Shown here: one piece after another, positions 34,558 to 45,646 of the stretch
How the letters are laid out: each line of letters opens with the position of its first letter
Numbering within the stretch: position 1 is the stretch's first letter
Assembly: GCF_905163445.1 (NCBI RefSeq)
Contig: NC_053204.1
Location: 10,437,001 to 10,501,000 of the forward strand
Source of the DNA: Pararge aegeria
Lineage: Eukaryota > Arthropoda > Insecta > Lepidoptera > Nymphalidae
Reading direction: 5' to 3'
Length of the DNA stretch: 64,000 nucleotides
Made by a program: the position numbers and the translations under genes
Notes under the pieces: generated by a model
Databases searched by the model: none
Told to the model about the DNA's origin: nothing
What the model saw: the letters and a program-made list of their open reading frames with translations, nothing else

Positions 34558-34592
34558 CGACCGATACGGGGCGCGGCGCTCGCGCAACTGAT
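34558..34592 (-). promoter_or_regulatory. Internal Pol II promoter of the LINE: Inr + DPE
   Basis: Reading the minus strand, TCAGTT (34591-34586) is an insect initiator with A+1 at 34589. GGTCG lies at 34562-34558, i.e. +28 to +32, fitting the DPE consensus RGWYV at its canonical spacing. Such TATA-less Inr/DPE promoters are known for insect Jockey-type LINEs, where they let the transcript keep its own promoter. It sits at the point where the flanking repeat stops, which supports an intact 5' end. Confidence 0.7.
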
Positions 34593-35765
34593 AAGACTGA
34601 TATAAGTGATGTAAAAATGATTTATGAACAAATTTTACGATATCCCACCCCAAAGAAGATTGCGGGGGCGTTAACAATGAAAATTTTCAATTTCCAAGCG
34701 ATAGCTCATATAGACTCCAAATTTAGTGAGAGTGTTCTATATGTAATATAAAAATGATCTTCGAGCGGATTTTACAATGAATCACCTCCAATAAGGTTCG
34801 CGGGGGTGGGTGTTAACAATAAAAAATTTCAATTTCGAAATATAGCTTCTAAAAATTCTAAATATGGTAGGAATCTTTTATTATTCACATAAAGAACATC
34901 TCAAAATGGATTTCAATAAAGTCTACTTCCGACAGGAATTGCGGGGGTGGGTGTTAAAATCTAAAATTTTTATTTCTAACCTGTAACTTCTACAGACTCC
35001 AAATTTGGTGGGGATCTTCGTGTATGTAGGGATATTCGTGTATTTCCTTACAACAATCGTCTTTTTGGCAGCGGAGAAAAAGTCATTGAGAGGTTTCAAA
35101 AACTTAACTTTACATGTAGCTATCCAATCAACGGACTAAGAATTTTACATTCATTTTACTTTTGCAGACTACATAACCGACGAATTCTTTTATTGCGGGA
35201 TCGCGGAAATGTAACAGATTAAAATGAATGCATTTTCCAAGCACATGAGATGTGGAAAAGAAATTTAGTTACTTATTCCCATAGAATTCATAAAAAACAT
35301 GCACAATTAATTTTCTATAAAAAATTGATGTCACGGAGAAAATTTTAGTTAACAGAAAATTCGTCGCACTTGAACCGAGACAGATTTCAACTTCACATAT
35401 GAGACTTGCAATGACTTTAACTTAAACTTTCAATGCTCATTTCAAATTTTTTTCTTCATGTCAATTATTATTAATTTTTGGAAGAAAGGCACGGAAATGT
35501 TATAATGATTGCACATTGAAAGATACAATGAATATTAGTGAGAAAAATCACCTGGATGAAAGATACAGGCTAAATCGATGGAATTTGGAATTTGAGTAAG
35601 TCTAAACAATATCGATGCTTACAGTTCTATCCGCGGGGCCTATTTATAAAAAAAATAAAAAAAGGAGAATAATAAAAATATGAAAAAAATAAATAAAAAT
35701 GAAACATAAAATGTAATTTATTTCCTTTTTCAATTCGCTCAGCGAAGCGGGCTGGAAACGGCTAG

Positions 35766-35957
35766 TATATTATATATATAAAAATCAATGCCACTTTTTG
35801 TTGTAATTTTATAACTCAAGAACGGGCTCACCCATCCAACCAAATGTTTAGGCTTTGTTCGGACTATTAAATAGATGGTTTATGTGAAGTTTGCACAAAA
35901 TCGGTAGAGCGGTTCTTCATTTAACACATTTTTTGTAACATAACATATTCAATGGTA
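35766..35957 (+). mobile_element. Helitron-like 5' fragment
   Basis: 'tatatatataaaaatcaatg' then 'aactcaagaacgggctcacc' and 'agtttgcacaaaatcggtag' look like the 5' region of another family of small elements; truncated by a LINE tail at 35958. Confidence 0.35.
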
Positions 35958-36062
35958 TCCGGTGGTAGAATCACTACAAACAGACACACTTGACGTTTCA
36001 AAAGTGCTTATATTAGGCCTACTTGAAATAAATGAATTTTGAATTTGAATTTGAATTCAATA
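35958..36062 (+). mobile_element. LINE family K 3' end
   Basis: 'ccggtggtagaatcactaca' through 'acttgaaataaatgaatttt' and a (GAATTT)n tail, matching 46440-46560. Confidence 0.7.
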
Positions 36063-36237
36063 AATGGCGGATCTTTTTGTTAATGGGGGCAAATTGACAA
36101 ATTTAAATTTCAGATGGGAACGTCAAATTGGAACTTTTTTCAGTTTTGACAGTATCAGCATGTTGTTATGTCATTTATGCGGTCATTTAATTTTGGACAT
36201 GCTTCGATTAAAGCAGTTTGTTTTTAATGTGATTTCA

Positions 36238-36470
36238 ATAAGAAATTCATCAAATGTAACCTCGCTGTATTGATGATGATGTTGATGTGTTTTTACACAT
36301 TTTTAAAATTATGCATCGGTAGGTCTAGAATTACCTAAAGAATCATGTTGTAAAAGCGTATACTCAACCCCACAAATAATTTCTGCGCCTTTATTTCGCA
36401 GGCGATATGCAGATATCTCATTTATGTCCGTTTCTGTTAAGTTGATTCTTAATATCAGCTTTTTGTTTAT
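36238..36470 (-). pseudogene. LINE family K ORF2 C-terminal fragment
   Basis: Reverse-strand match to 2570-2770 ('aagaaattcatcaaatgta', 'aatcatgttgtaaaagcgta', 'tttatgtccgtttctg'). Carries a small GAT-repeat insertion ('attgatgatgatgttgatg') that disrupts the frame. Confidence 0.55.
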
Positions 36471-36509
36471 AAAGAGAATATTATTTTGTCTCACAAAGAC
36501 TATCTAGAC

Positions 36510-37330
36510 CTACTTATAATAAATCTGTAACTGGAAGATTTCTGTACATTTAATATATTTTGAAAATGTTTACCGGGGGATGTTTTTTAATCGATACTGA
36601 GTCCAAAACAGATTTTTATTGAATTTTTGTCCGTCTGCATGTCTGCCTATCTATCTGTTCGGGCATCACGTGAAAATTACTGAACGGATTTAAATAAAAT
36701 TTTGTAGAGTTGTACCTGATATTCCGGGTCAACCGGAATCCGGGTACAGGATACTTTTTATCCCGAAACTTTCCTCCGGGAAATACGATGAAATTTTTTA
36801 TCAATTTTAATTCATAGCTCCGTTAAATTTGAATCGATTTTAATAATTCTTTTTTTATGTTAAAGTGTGTACTATTAAGCATGTATTGTCTAATTTTAAT
36901 GATAATTGACTGCCGACTGGCGCAGTTGGCAGCGATCCTGCTTTCTGAGTCCAAGGCCGTGGGTTCGATTCCCACAACTGGAAAATGTTTGTGTGATGAG
37001 CATTAAGTGTTTTTCAGGGTCTGGGTGTTATTTTCTAAGTATTTATGTATATATAATTCATAAAAATATTCATCAGTCATCTTAGTACCCATAACACAAG
37101 CTACGCTTACTTTGGGGCTAGATGGCGATGTGTGTATTGTCGTAGTATATTTATTTATTATTTAAAAAAATGAAGATCTGCTGAATATTGTCGGCGATAA
37201 AGGACAAAACTCTTAAACAGATAACAGCACGTCGCTAGCCATATGGGACAACGATCGAATGCATGCGTATCCTGGAATAGCTCATAGGCTTATTTTTATC
37301 CCGGAAAAGCCAACAGCTCCTACAGGATAA
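36510..37330 (-). repeat. Repeat family D copy interrupted by a SINE
   Basis: Reversed relative to 58390-58825: begins 'aatctgtaactggaag', contains 'ttcgggcatcacgtgaaaat', 'ggatactttttatcccg', 'ccgttaaatttgaatcgat' and, after the SINE at 36907-37169, 'tgaagatctgctgaatattg' and 'tgggacaacgatcgaatgca'. No ORF. Confidence 0.6.
36907..37169 (+). mobile_element. SINE family A, full-length, nested in repeat D
   Basis: Complete copy with both tRNA boxes, body and TTTA-type tail. Flanks read 'taattttaatga' on the left and 'aaaatgaagatctg' on the right; the uninterrupted sequence at 58.5 kb (reversed) is 'taattttaatgaagatctg', so this is a clean insertion with a short target duplication (about 'aatga'). 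Confidence 0.9.
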
Positions 37331-37586
37331 CATCGCTATTTTATCCACATTTGTCTTTCAAAATCCGCGCTTGTTTTTTTAGATAGGCATAGTTGAAATA
37401 TTTTCAAGCTTTTGTGTTTGTTTGGTTGACCGCGCTAATCTCAGAAAATGCTGTAACGATTTCGATTTTTTTTTGTGTTGGTAGTATCAATGAAGGCTAT
37501 ATAACATCACGCTACGACCAATGGCTACCATTATTAGAAAGTAAACCAAATAAAATATATTGGCGTAATTATGAATAGAAATTAAG
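37331..37586. other. No gene seen
   Basis: AT-rich spacer. A segment 'catcacgctacgaccaatgg' looks repeat-derived but I cannot assign it. Confidence 0.35.
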
Positions 37587-38200
37587 TTAAATACCACATA
37601 TGGATAATATGATTAAAAAATCTCTGAAATTCTTGGGATTCATCATTAGAAATACAAAGGAATTTAAAAAGTCTTCTACCAAGCTAGCACTATGTAATTC
37701 GATTGTACGAAACTTGAATACTGTTCTATTGCATGGAGCCAATTTTATCAAATACACATGAATAGGATAGAGAGAGTCCAGACGTTTTTCCGTTTTTACG
37801 GCACCTTGCATACAAGGACAACATTTTAAAAAAAAGGACAGTACCTACGCTGATCTACTGAATGTATACAAAGCGTAGTCACTGTCAGAAAGCATCTCTC
37901 TTTACTGAAAAGTAAACAGAAAAATTGACGGAGGGATCGATTGCCCAAATCTGATGAGCAGGTTGCGATTAGCGGTACTAAAGCATAATGCAAGGTCGCG
38001 CATCAATGCATATTAAGAATAAGTTAACGTTCAGACCTAGAATCGCTACATCAAATCTGGGCAGATCCGCTCCATTGTGTAGAATAGTTGTTACCTACAA
38101 TAAATTGGTTGGAAGTGCTGGCTTGGATAGTTTTCGACACTCAGCCCCGTGTTTCAAAAATGAATTCAAAAAACTTTTAAAAGTACGGCAAGATTGTTAG
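37587..38200 (+). pseudogene. LINE reverse transcriptase, decayed C-terminal region
   Basis: Plus-strand reading gives KKSLKFLGFIIRNTKEFKKS, then ALCNSIVRNLNTVLLHGANF with stops, and later VVTYNKLVGSAGLDSFRHSA. This is the RT thumb/C-terminal pattern of LINE ORF2 (LGFI.R...F ... L..S.VR...) as far as I can judge, broken by several stops and shifts. Family unknown. Confidence 0.5.
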
Positions 38201-38399
38201 TCACTTATTTATTTTTTTAAGTTATTTTTTTTCATGGTTATGTAAGTACCTATTTTAGGGTTTTTTTTTTCTCTTTTTTATTTTAAATTTCTTTTGTTTA
38301 GCGGCTAAATCATAATTTGGTAGTAAACAAAGAGTGTATTTTGTGTTATGCTTGCTGAGTTAGCCTTTAAGTGGGGTGTACAGCGTTATAAAACAATTG

Positions 38400-38577
38400 T
38401 TAAATGTGTCCATATATTAAGATAGGTTGTATACTCGTTGGCTTCCTAATAAATAAATAATAATTGTAATGAGAAATGTTGCAAAAACTGCAATAAATAT
38501 CTTTTTTGAGAGCGTGTGAACATACGACTACTTTTTGAAGTTGACTCATTCGCGTACGAAGTCGCGCGGGTCCGCTA
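38400..38577 (+). mobile_element. Helitron-like small element, 3' end
   Basis: Ends 'cgtacgaagtcgcgcgggtc' then CGCTAG|T (CTAG at 38574-38577). The left end is not certain. Confidence 0.4.
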
Positions 38578-39477
38578 GTGTATATATACAATTGAAAATG
38601 ATATTAATGCATTTTAAATAAAATATATAATGGAATGGCGGAGACCCAGGAACATTTTACTCTTTCATCAATAAATAGTTAAGTATAAAAGTTTTACTTG
38701 AATCGCGCGTAAAGGTTACACGCACACACTTTTTTATATTTATTTATAAGACCTAGTTCGAAGCTCAGGCTTTCCTAAGTTGTTTGTACATTCACCTTGT
38801 AACCCAGTGTGAAAATGTTTTATTACTCTTAGGTCACTAAAGTTTACTTTTATTTTATCCGCCATTTTGTAAAAGATTGCCTCGCAACATTAACACAGCC
38901 TAATTCGTTCCGGGGCTAAAGTACACAGACAATCGGTCCAACAATTGCCAAATGCAATTTTTCCGAATGTTAGGCCGGCTTAGTTTGCGGTTGGGCTCGG
39001 GCCAACATCATAATGGAGTTATACGGGGATGCTCGAAGATCTGACGCGGGCTGCGGAATGATAAACTGTGCCCTTTGAAAAGTTTCCAAGCAATGTGTAT
39101 ATAAACACTACGACTTCAAGTAAAAAAGAACGAACATAACCTCAAACACTGGGAACAATGATTTATTTTTTTCTACTTCTTGTTTTGATTTGTGGCTTTT
39201 CGTTGATATCGTTGATTCATTGTTTTAGCTCTAACATAACTTGCCTGTTTTCACTAAACCGAGGAATCGCCTTGATATGAGGATTCCTAGAGAAAAAAAC
39301 GTTCCACGAACACTTAAGGGATGCCTAACGACGTTAGGCGTCGTCTTAAGTTACGACACCGATTAAAGTTTAAGGGACTCGTAAACTGACGCCTGACAGA
39401 TAAAAAAATATAAATTCTTGTGTGCAATATGGTGAAACTTCCACCAAACTTCCTTGGTGTGGTTGAATTTCAACAAT
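38578..39477. other. No gene seen; partly unique sequence
   Basis: No supported exon. 38865-39110 is relatively GC-rich and not visibly repetitive, starting with 'ccgccattttg'. 39290-39400 has 'gttaggcgtcgtc'-type words also found at 9490-9540. Confidence 0.35.
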
Positions 39478-39845
39478 CTTTGTACTCCAAACAGACCTTC
39501 GGCAATGTACCTACTCTCTACGCAAGGTTCGCCATAGAAGTGAGTTGATGGCGATAACTAATTTTGCCAACTTAAAACTAAAGGTGCGAGTCTACAATCA
39601 CAGCCCACAACAAACTTAGCCGGTTTTGGTTTTTTTTTGTTATCAGCATCTCACATTGTCATTAAAAACTATTTACTATTTATTTAGTCTCATACTTTAC
39701 ATTGAACAATGATGTAATCACAATAGAGAGTACATTGCCGGAGATCTGTTTGGTGAGGAGTATGAAGAATGAAGGACCTATAATAACGGCACCATACAGG
39801 TTCTCCTGCTTTTCGCGGAGTATAGCAAATTTTAGTTTAATTTTC
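39478..39845. mobile_element. MITE family M copy with a LINE J fragment inside
   Basis: Family M sequence at 39478-39533 ('agaccttcggcaatgtac', 'ctctacgcaagg') and at 39717-39845 ('agtacattgccggagatctg', 'ctcctgcttttcgcggagta'). Between them, 39536-39670 is a reversed family J LINE 3' fragment ('gatggcgataacta', 'acaacaaacttagccgg'). Confidence 0.55.
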
Positions 39846-39945
39846 TTAAATTCGGAAATTATAAATTCCCAAATGCCCCGCCGGGGATCGAAACCAGGAC
39901 CTCCCACATTAAGCCGATGCGCTCACAGTTGCGCCAGGGAGGTCG
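39846..39945 (-). mobile_element. SINE family C head, reverse
   Basis: 'gggatcgaaaccaggacctc' (B box reversed) and 'gcgctcacagttgcgccagg' (A box reversed). Confidence 0.65.
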
Positions 39946-41394
39946 CCAAGATGATTTTGCTTGCATTGATTGGGGGTAGTCATTATCGCAGTCCACTCAA
40001 AGATGAGGGATTTACCTATACCTGGTGCCTTGGCACTCCCCGTAATGCTTGCGTTGGATTTGATGACTGAAAGCGACTTGTGAATCGTTCAATTTCCTTG
40101 ATTTCCTAGAAAACTGAGCAACAAATATGTTTTACCTAATTACCGAAAAATTACGTGAATAAATAAAACTTAAATATATTTATTATTATACTTAAATTCA
40201 ATTAATTATCAGTAGAAGTTACTCTATTTATACAGTATAATTTGCTGTATGTGGCATATTTTTTTCTTTATTTACAGCATAATTTTTATATAGCTAGTTT
40301 AATATAATAGTGAAGAAAGAGGAAACAAACAGTATGTTAGAATTCAATATTATAGGATAGGTTGGTGGCGCTGTCTGTGCATCTGTGGATACCGAAAAAT
40401 AAATAAACTGTCACAAACTGACAACGCAACTTCATATTCGGAACAGAGCCGCCGCATCTGTGAGAATATATCTCAAAATTTATCATATTTCACGTAGATA
40501 AAGCGCCGAACTTCTATGCAATGATGCAAGGTATACGACATCAGGCATTGTCTCAAATATTGGCAACATTCCATGGAGCTAGGGTGGCCATCTCGTTCGG
40601 ATTTGACGGATTCATCGTGGTTCTGCGTGATGCTACAGAACCCTGCTCCAAATAATTATTTACCTTTATTAGAACTGTAGTAGATGAGGCCACGAAAAGA
40701 TGCAAATAAACATACCATACAAATATCACTTTATTAATTTACTTTATAAACTATGACAATATGAACTTATCGTTTTACAACCTCGCAATTCACTTCATAA
40801 CTCATAGAAAACCAATTGATTGGTGAACAAGCAATTTGATTGGTTCCCGCCGTTATGCGTCTACCGGCTTTAACCAATCGGAGAATGACAACCGATCGTC
40901 TCGTTCAAAAATAAGATTAAATTTAAAAAACAAAGAAGTGTAAATTATAATGCTAGTTAAATTTAAATCCTAACACCTTATATATTTATACTATCGACCG
41001 GCCCCGTATGCTGATACAACAAAATGCAAAATACTACAGAATGTCGTCCTACACAATATTCACAGCTTTTTTGATAGGCATGCGCAGTAGCGCCGGTACT
41101 CTAGCCGATACCGCCGCAACCTTAATTTTGGATTTTAAATTTGTAATATCTTCTTAAAGCATTTTAAATTACATGAAAGGTATATTACCTTTCGAGTCAT
41201 ATTGATCTACATTATATGCACAATGTATTTAAGGTTCTTAATTGGATAAGGATTAATGCTGTATTCCTTAAAATCACTTAGCAAATAGGTCATTTCTCGT
41301 AACAAGTAAAGGATAAAAATGGTAATTGTGAGCTTATTTATCCCTAAGAGCTATGACATATATAATAGTGGAATTTTTTATAGACCTTTTAAGG
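39946..41394. other. No gene seen
   Basis: AT-rich non-coding stretch. Contains lepidopteran-style words such as 'ggtggcgctgtctgtg' (40368) but no supported exon, SINE or LINE. Confidence 0.4.
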
Positions 41395-41590
41395 TCTACA
41401 AAAAAATTTTCGGAGTTATGTGCGCTTTTTAATAAAATGTCACTTGCTTGTATCGTGAGAAAATCTGCATGCCTTGACCAGCGTGGCGGACTTCCCCTTT
41501 CTAGACCGTTCTCATTCTGACAGGAGACCCGTGCCCCGTCGACCCATTGGGCCTTTAATGGGTTTGTAATGACCATTATGATGACCAAGG
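41395..41590 (+). mobile_element. SINE family B copy, diverged
   Basis: 'cggagttatgtgcgcttttt', 'tcgtgagaaaatctgcatgc', 'accagcgtggcggact' and 'gacccgtgccccgt' follow the family B order. Confidence 0.5.
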
Positions 41591-42498
41591 TGGCTAAAGA
41601 AAACCCCACGATCTCTATCTGCTACGGTTGATTCACAGTAGCCATGTCTTTCATTGAAACTTTTTTTTCAAGATAAAGGAAACTTTTGTTTTAAGATAAA
41701 GGAATCGAGGAGATTTTCTTTTACGCCGTATTATAAAATTGTTCGTAACCTCAAAACTTAATCATTAATAAATAACTCCTGTAGTAATTTGATTAAAATC
41801 GGTTCAATATGTTGGAGTTGGTAATTTAGTATCAAGTCGCAGATACGGGTGCACCCGGGTGGTCAAACTAAGTACGCAGATAAATAAAACTGCATACTTG
41901 TATGTTTGTCCCTTTAGAATATATTGCATTACAATATAATGAAGTCGGCTTTATATTTTCGCAATCCTGTTAATGTAACTTATCCGAGGGTAGGGGTTTT
42001 TCGCTGGTTTGAATATAATGTATGGAACATGATGATGACCAGCGACGCATTTAAAGACTTTTGTCGTCTTTATTAAAAATCTTATGGTATTGGGCACCCA
42101 TTGTATTTAAGAGCTACCAGGGTAAATTCATCAACCTGAAAAAGAGCAATAAAATCAAAAAAAATCTTAACCCACAAACGAACGGCTCAATGTCTCCTCC
42201 TGTCAATGATTGACTCGACAATCTGTCATGCCAAAGACAGATTGCCGAGTTACAGCTATAAAAGAATTGAGAAAAAAAAAATGGTCACCCTACTTGTAGA
42301 TATTCTTATGGAGGATCTCTTTATTACTAGGTTAGTTTATTGTGATGATACTGTACTGGCACGGTTTTTATGGTGCTTTTAAATTGGAAATCTTTGTATC
42401 TGCTCCTATTTATCTATAGCATGTTTGGGATATTCAAAAGATCCCAATTTTTACGGAGATTTTAAAATTAAACCAAGTTCGTTACTTAGGGTTTAAAA
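41591..42498. other. No gene seen
   Basis: AT-rich with no supported ORF. A segment near 42180-42250 has an imperfect inverted repeat of 'gacaatctg/cagattg' type. Confidence 0.35.
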
Positions 42499-42655
42499 TC
42501 TTTATATATATGTTTCTTGTGTGCGTGTGTATGTCACTGAACTCCTCCTTAACGGCTGGACCGATTTGAATGAAATTTTTGGTATGCGTTTTGGTGGCAC
42601 CCTGGATGGTTTAGATTTACAAATCAGTCCGACAGATGACGCTGGGGTCCGCTAG
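42499..42655 (+). mobile_element. Small Helitron-like element, 157 bp, complete
   Basis: A|TCTTTATATATATG ... 'gctggggtccg'CTAG|T. An element of the same length and very similar sequence lies in reverse orientation at 63168-63324, which fixes both ends. Confidence 0.75.
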
Positions 42656-42685
42656 TTTAAATTTAGAGTTAGGAGTTTTAAACGT

Positions 42686-42905
42686 TGCCGTGTGGAATAA
42701 GGGAATATAGCGTAGAATGGACAGCAGCGTACTCTGTGTTACTATTACCATCTACTGTGATCACCAACTCGTCTGGTGGTGACCCCGACATGACATCATC
42801 GTATAAACCCATTATCGGCCCACTACAGGACACGGGTTACCTGCCACAATGAGAAGGGCTTAGGTCGCAGTCCACCACGCTGGCCCAGTGCGGCCTGGTG
42901 GCCCA
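42686..42905. repeat. Dispersed repeat (42686-42765) and reversed SINE B (42780-42905)
   Basis: 'ggaatatagcgtagaatgg' and 'ctctgtgttactattaccat' match the repeat at 9020-9225; then 'ggacacgggttacctgccac' and 'ccacgctggcccagtgcgg' are family B read in reverse. Confidence 0.5.
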
Positions 42906-43257
42906 TTGGTCACCATGACCGCAGTAGGTGGCAACACTACAAATTTTATAGTGTTCCTATAGTCGTCAGTTAGAATCGGTAATTAATATCGCCGTTGTCA
43001 AAGCGGTTTGACAAGACATAATGCGAGATCTTTCATATACTGTAGTATTTTAATCTTATCCTCTCGCACTGAGTTTTAAACTATAAATATGTTGGAGTCC
43101 GCAATATCCAACAAACGATAAACACCCAACATGCCGAGTGCGGTCGCTGTGAACGCTGCAAACTTTTAAGCCGTAAAAACTCAAAACAAAAGACGCGTGC
43201 GTGCTATTAGTGCTATCAGTTACGAAGGTACCAGGAGAGGCGAGTATCATGGAACAC

Positions 43258-43815
43258 AATCGATATTAAAATCGATATTATAATCGATATCTGAAATCGA
43301 TATAAAAATCGATTTTATAATCGATATCATAATCGATATTAAAATCTTTATCTGTAATCGATATTATAATCGATTTTATAGTCGATATCTGTTATCGATA
43401 TTATAATCGATATCATAATTGATATCTGTAATCGATATTATGTATCGATTATAATATAAAAATAAAATATACTACTAAATACACACATCGCCATCTAGCC
43501 CCAAAGTAAGCTTGTGTTATGGGTACTAAGGTGACTGATGAATATTTTTAAAAATAACGTACATAAATACTTATAATATACATATAAACACCCAGACACT
43601 GAAAAACATTCATGTTCAACACACACACATTTTCCAGTTGTGGGAATCAAACCCACGGCCTTGGATTCAGAAAGCAGGGTCGCTGCGCACTGCGCCAATG
43701 GGCCGTCAAATTATGATATCAATATTAATAACGATAACTACAGTCGATAGTTAAAATCGATATCATAATCGATCTCGTAATCGGTAACTGCAATCGATTT
43801 CGTATCGATATAGTA
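43258..43815. promoter_or_regulatory. Cluster of ATCGAT (DRE/BEAF-like) motifs split by a SINE
   Basis: About 17 exact ATCGAT words, mostly as AATCGATATTAT-type units at roughly 12-bp spacing (13 in 43258-43450, 4 in 43760-43805). Several are TATCGAT, the core of the insect DREF site TATCGATA, and CGATA is the BEAF-32 word. The array is interrupted by a reversed SINE A (43468-43707). It may simply be a microsatellite; a regulatory role is inference. Confidence 0.45.
43468..43707 (-). mobile_element. SINE family A inserted in the ATCGAT array
   Basis: Full-length reversed copy: tail at left, 'cacacatcgccatctagccc', B box 'gggaatcaaaccc', head 'ctgcgccaatgggccgtcaa' at right. ATCGAT units lie on both sides. 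Confidence 0.9.
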
Positions 43816-44204
43816 TAATAGTTTTTGCAAAGTTAATTTTTAAACTTCCCTCCTAACAGTTTGGGTGAGGTTCATTTATCATATCCTATATCCCAAAACC
43901 GCTGAATCACAGTGGGAAATTGAGTTTAGATTTATTATTGACACATTGGGTTTCATGCACCTCCTAGTTATTTGAAAAATTATGCCCCAGAGTCCGGACT
44001 TTTCGTTTATAGTATAACTAGACGTGGCATGCGGGATTCAATCACTTTAACTATATAGCCAAAGCTCGGAAATGGTTTTCATTTACCGTTATGTTTTGGT
44101 TCATCATCCTACCTATAAAAAATATTGGTATCTCCCGAAAGCGAACCCGCGGAATCCCTAGTCAAACCATCTAATCATTGGACAAATTTTAAATTGTTTA
44201 AATG

Positions 44205-44425
44205 ACAAAGTGAGATGGTGTTAACAAAAAAAAAAACCGGCTAAGTTTGTTGTGGGCTTTTACTTAGACCAGAGTGCGTTTGGAACCCTCGTAGCTTTAG
44301 TTTCAAGTTGACAAATTTAGTTCATCAACTCACTTCTATGTCACATTTTACATGTAATGTACGCATCAAAAGTGCCATCTATGTGCCTATTTGAATAAAG
44401 AAATATTTGATTTTGTCTTTGAAAC
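44205..44425 (+). mobile_element. LINE family J 3' UTR
   Basis: 'ggctaagtttgttgtgggct', 'tagctttagtttcaag', 'tacgcatcaaaagtgccatc', then the 'gaataaagaaatatttga' end. Confidence 0.65.
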
Positions 44426-45300
44426 ACGGAAGGTGTGGTACGCAGAAGTATATAGATATATACGTAAAACAACCTTTATAGTTATAATTAAACAATTTTA
44501 TAAATTTAAAATGCATATAAAAATTTTCGGAACCGACAGGATGTAGACCTGCTGTGTTATGGACCTTTGAAAAAGTAGATCGAAATTGCAATGTTTGCTA
44601 CTAGATGGCGCTACGGTCGCTATAAGACTGATGTAAAAGGCATATACTAATTTCGGCATCGACGAGAGATTGAGGTGGATGTAGAGTATCAGAACTATTA
44701 GGATTTAGGATAAATGTAAGTGTTATTATTTAGTTTCCATGGTAATTAGAATAGTTAAAAAAAATTATAATGTTTTCTATCTCACTCTGTCCTACACTAC
44801 CTACCGTGTTTGTTTCTTTATCTAGATATTATTCGGTTTCCTTGATAACTTAAATACGAAACAAAATGTGTAATGTAGTCTATCTCATTCCATCCCACAC
44901 ATGTGTCGTCTATAAATCTGTCTCTTTCTTGACCGTGAAGCATTGTCGAGTTTAAAATCACAACACATCTAATTTCCCTTCAATAATTATTATGACACAA
45001 AGCAATACAATATAACTCCGTAGTGCAATGCGTGCGCAGTTTTTTATATAACTTTGGCATAATTTTAAAATTAATTTATTAAGGAGATGAAAATATTGAC
45101 ACAAATTAAAATTCATCAACAATCAACACACTTAGATAAATAAAATAAATACATGTGTTCTATCTCATTCTCTCGCCGGCTGAATCCTATACATTTACGT
45201 TTTTTCCGTTGCATCCGAAGAAGAAAAAAGTAAAGAAGTAAGTAAGTAAGTAAAGAAGTTTCACTTCAAAAAAATGTGTAGGTAAAAACACTAATACCAA
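44426..45300. other. No gene seen
   Basis: AT-rich; includes 'ctagatggcgctacgg' at 44603 and an (AAGT)n-like run at 45225-45260. 44760-45180 holds related blocks ('tgttctatctcattctctc'), similar to 56600-56700, so an old dispersed repeat is likely. Confidence 0.35.
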
Positions 45301-45646
45301 TCCCTACTAATATTATAACCGGGAATGTAAGTTTGTTTGTTACGCTTTCACGCAAAAACTACTTAACCGATCCTCATGAAACTTTGTACACATATTCTTG
45401 GAAGTATTAGAAGTAATATAGGATACTTTTTATACCGACATTAAGCTCGGTTCCTTTGGGAGAGGGGATGAAAGTGTTGGACCATAACTCCGACAAATTA
45501 TAACCGATTTAAATAATTATTTTTGTACTATAGAGGTTATAATATGTGTTTAATTTGCCCAAACTGTGGTTGGTGAACTCCTCAGCGGACAGCAGACCCC
45601 TCATTAAAGAAAATCAGACGCAGACGAAGTCGCGGGCAACAGCTAG
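45301..45646 (+). mobile_element. Helitron-like element, 346 bp
   Basis: A|TCCCTACTAATATTATAA ... 'cgaagtcgcgggcaacag'CTAG|T. The body ('cctcatgaaactttgtacac', 'ggatactttttat', 'taactccgacaaattataac') recurs at 49887-50300. Confidence 0.75.

Larger units (their letters stand above)
30321..34590 (-). mobile_element. CR1-group LINE, apparently full-length with two open ORFs
   Basis: Minus-strand non-LTR element inserted in the 137-bp repeats. 5' end near 34590 with an Inr/DPE promoter, a short 5' UTR (~75 nt), ORF1 (34512-33253), ORF2 (33260-30435) overlapping ORF1's stop, a 3' UTR and an (ATTTT)n-type tail at 30321-30350. No stops or shifts are seen in either ORF, so it may be recent and competent. 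A Zenon-type CR1 is my guess from ORF1. Much more GC-rich than its surroundings. Confidence 0.85.
29940..35050 (+). repeat. ~137-bp tandem repeats, split by a LINE
   Basis: Diverged units marked by 'ttgcgggggtgggtgttaac' or close variants; the G-rich word occurs at about 30099, 30236, 34662, 34800 and 34941 (spacing 137-141 bp, apart from the LINE). Each unit also has 'agctcctatagacttcaaat', 'ggtaggaatct' and a 'ttttacgatagctcacccc' segment. Older than the 208-bp repeats, judging by divergence. Confidence 0.8.
28912..35765 (+). mobile_element. Large Helitron-like element, non-autonomous, with nested LINE
   Basis: Left end A|TCTATCTATATATATAAAA, right end 'gcgaagcgggctggaaacgg' then CTAG (35762-35765)|T. 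This is the TC...CTAG, A/T-flanked structure of Helitrons and resembles the smaller element 54422-54842. About 6.85 kb, of which about 4.3 kb is a LINE inserted at about 30321-34590; the host part has no Rep/helicase ORF. It contains two tandem-repeat systems (next entries). The left flank is satellite; the few bases after CTAG ('tatattatata') also fit a satellite unit. Confidence 0.6.

Noticed and set aside
30468..34751. Plus-strand open frames between 30.4 and 34.8 kb
   Set aside because: They are opposite-strand shadows of LINE ORF1/ORF2, which carry clear domain motifs on the minus strand.
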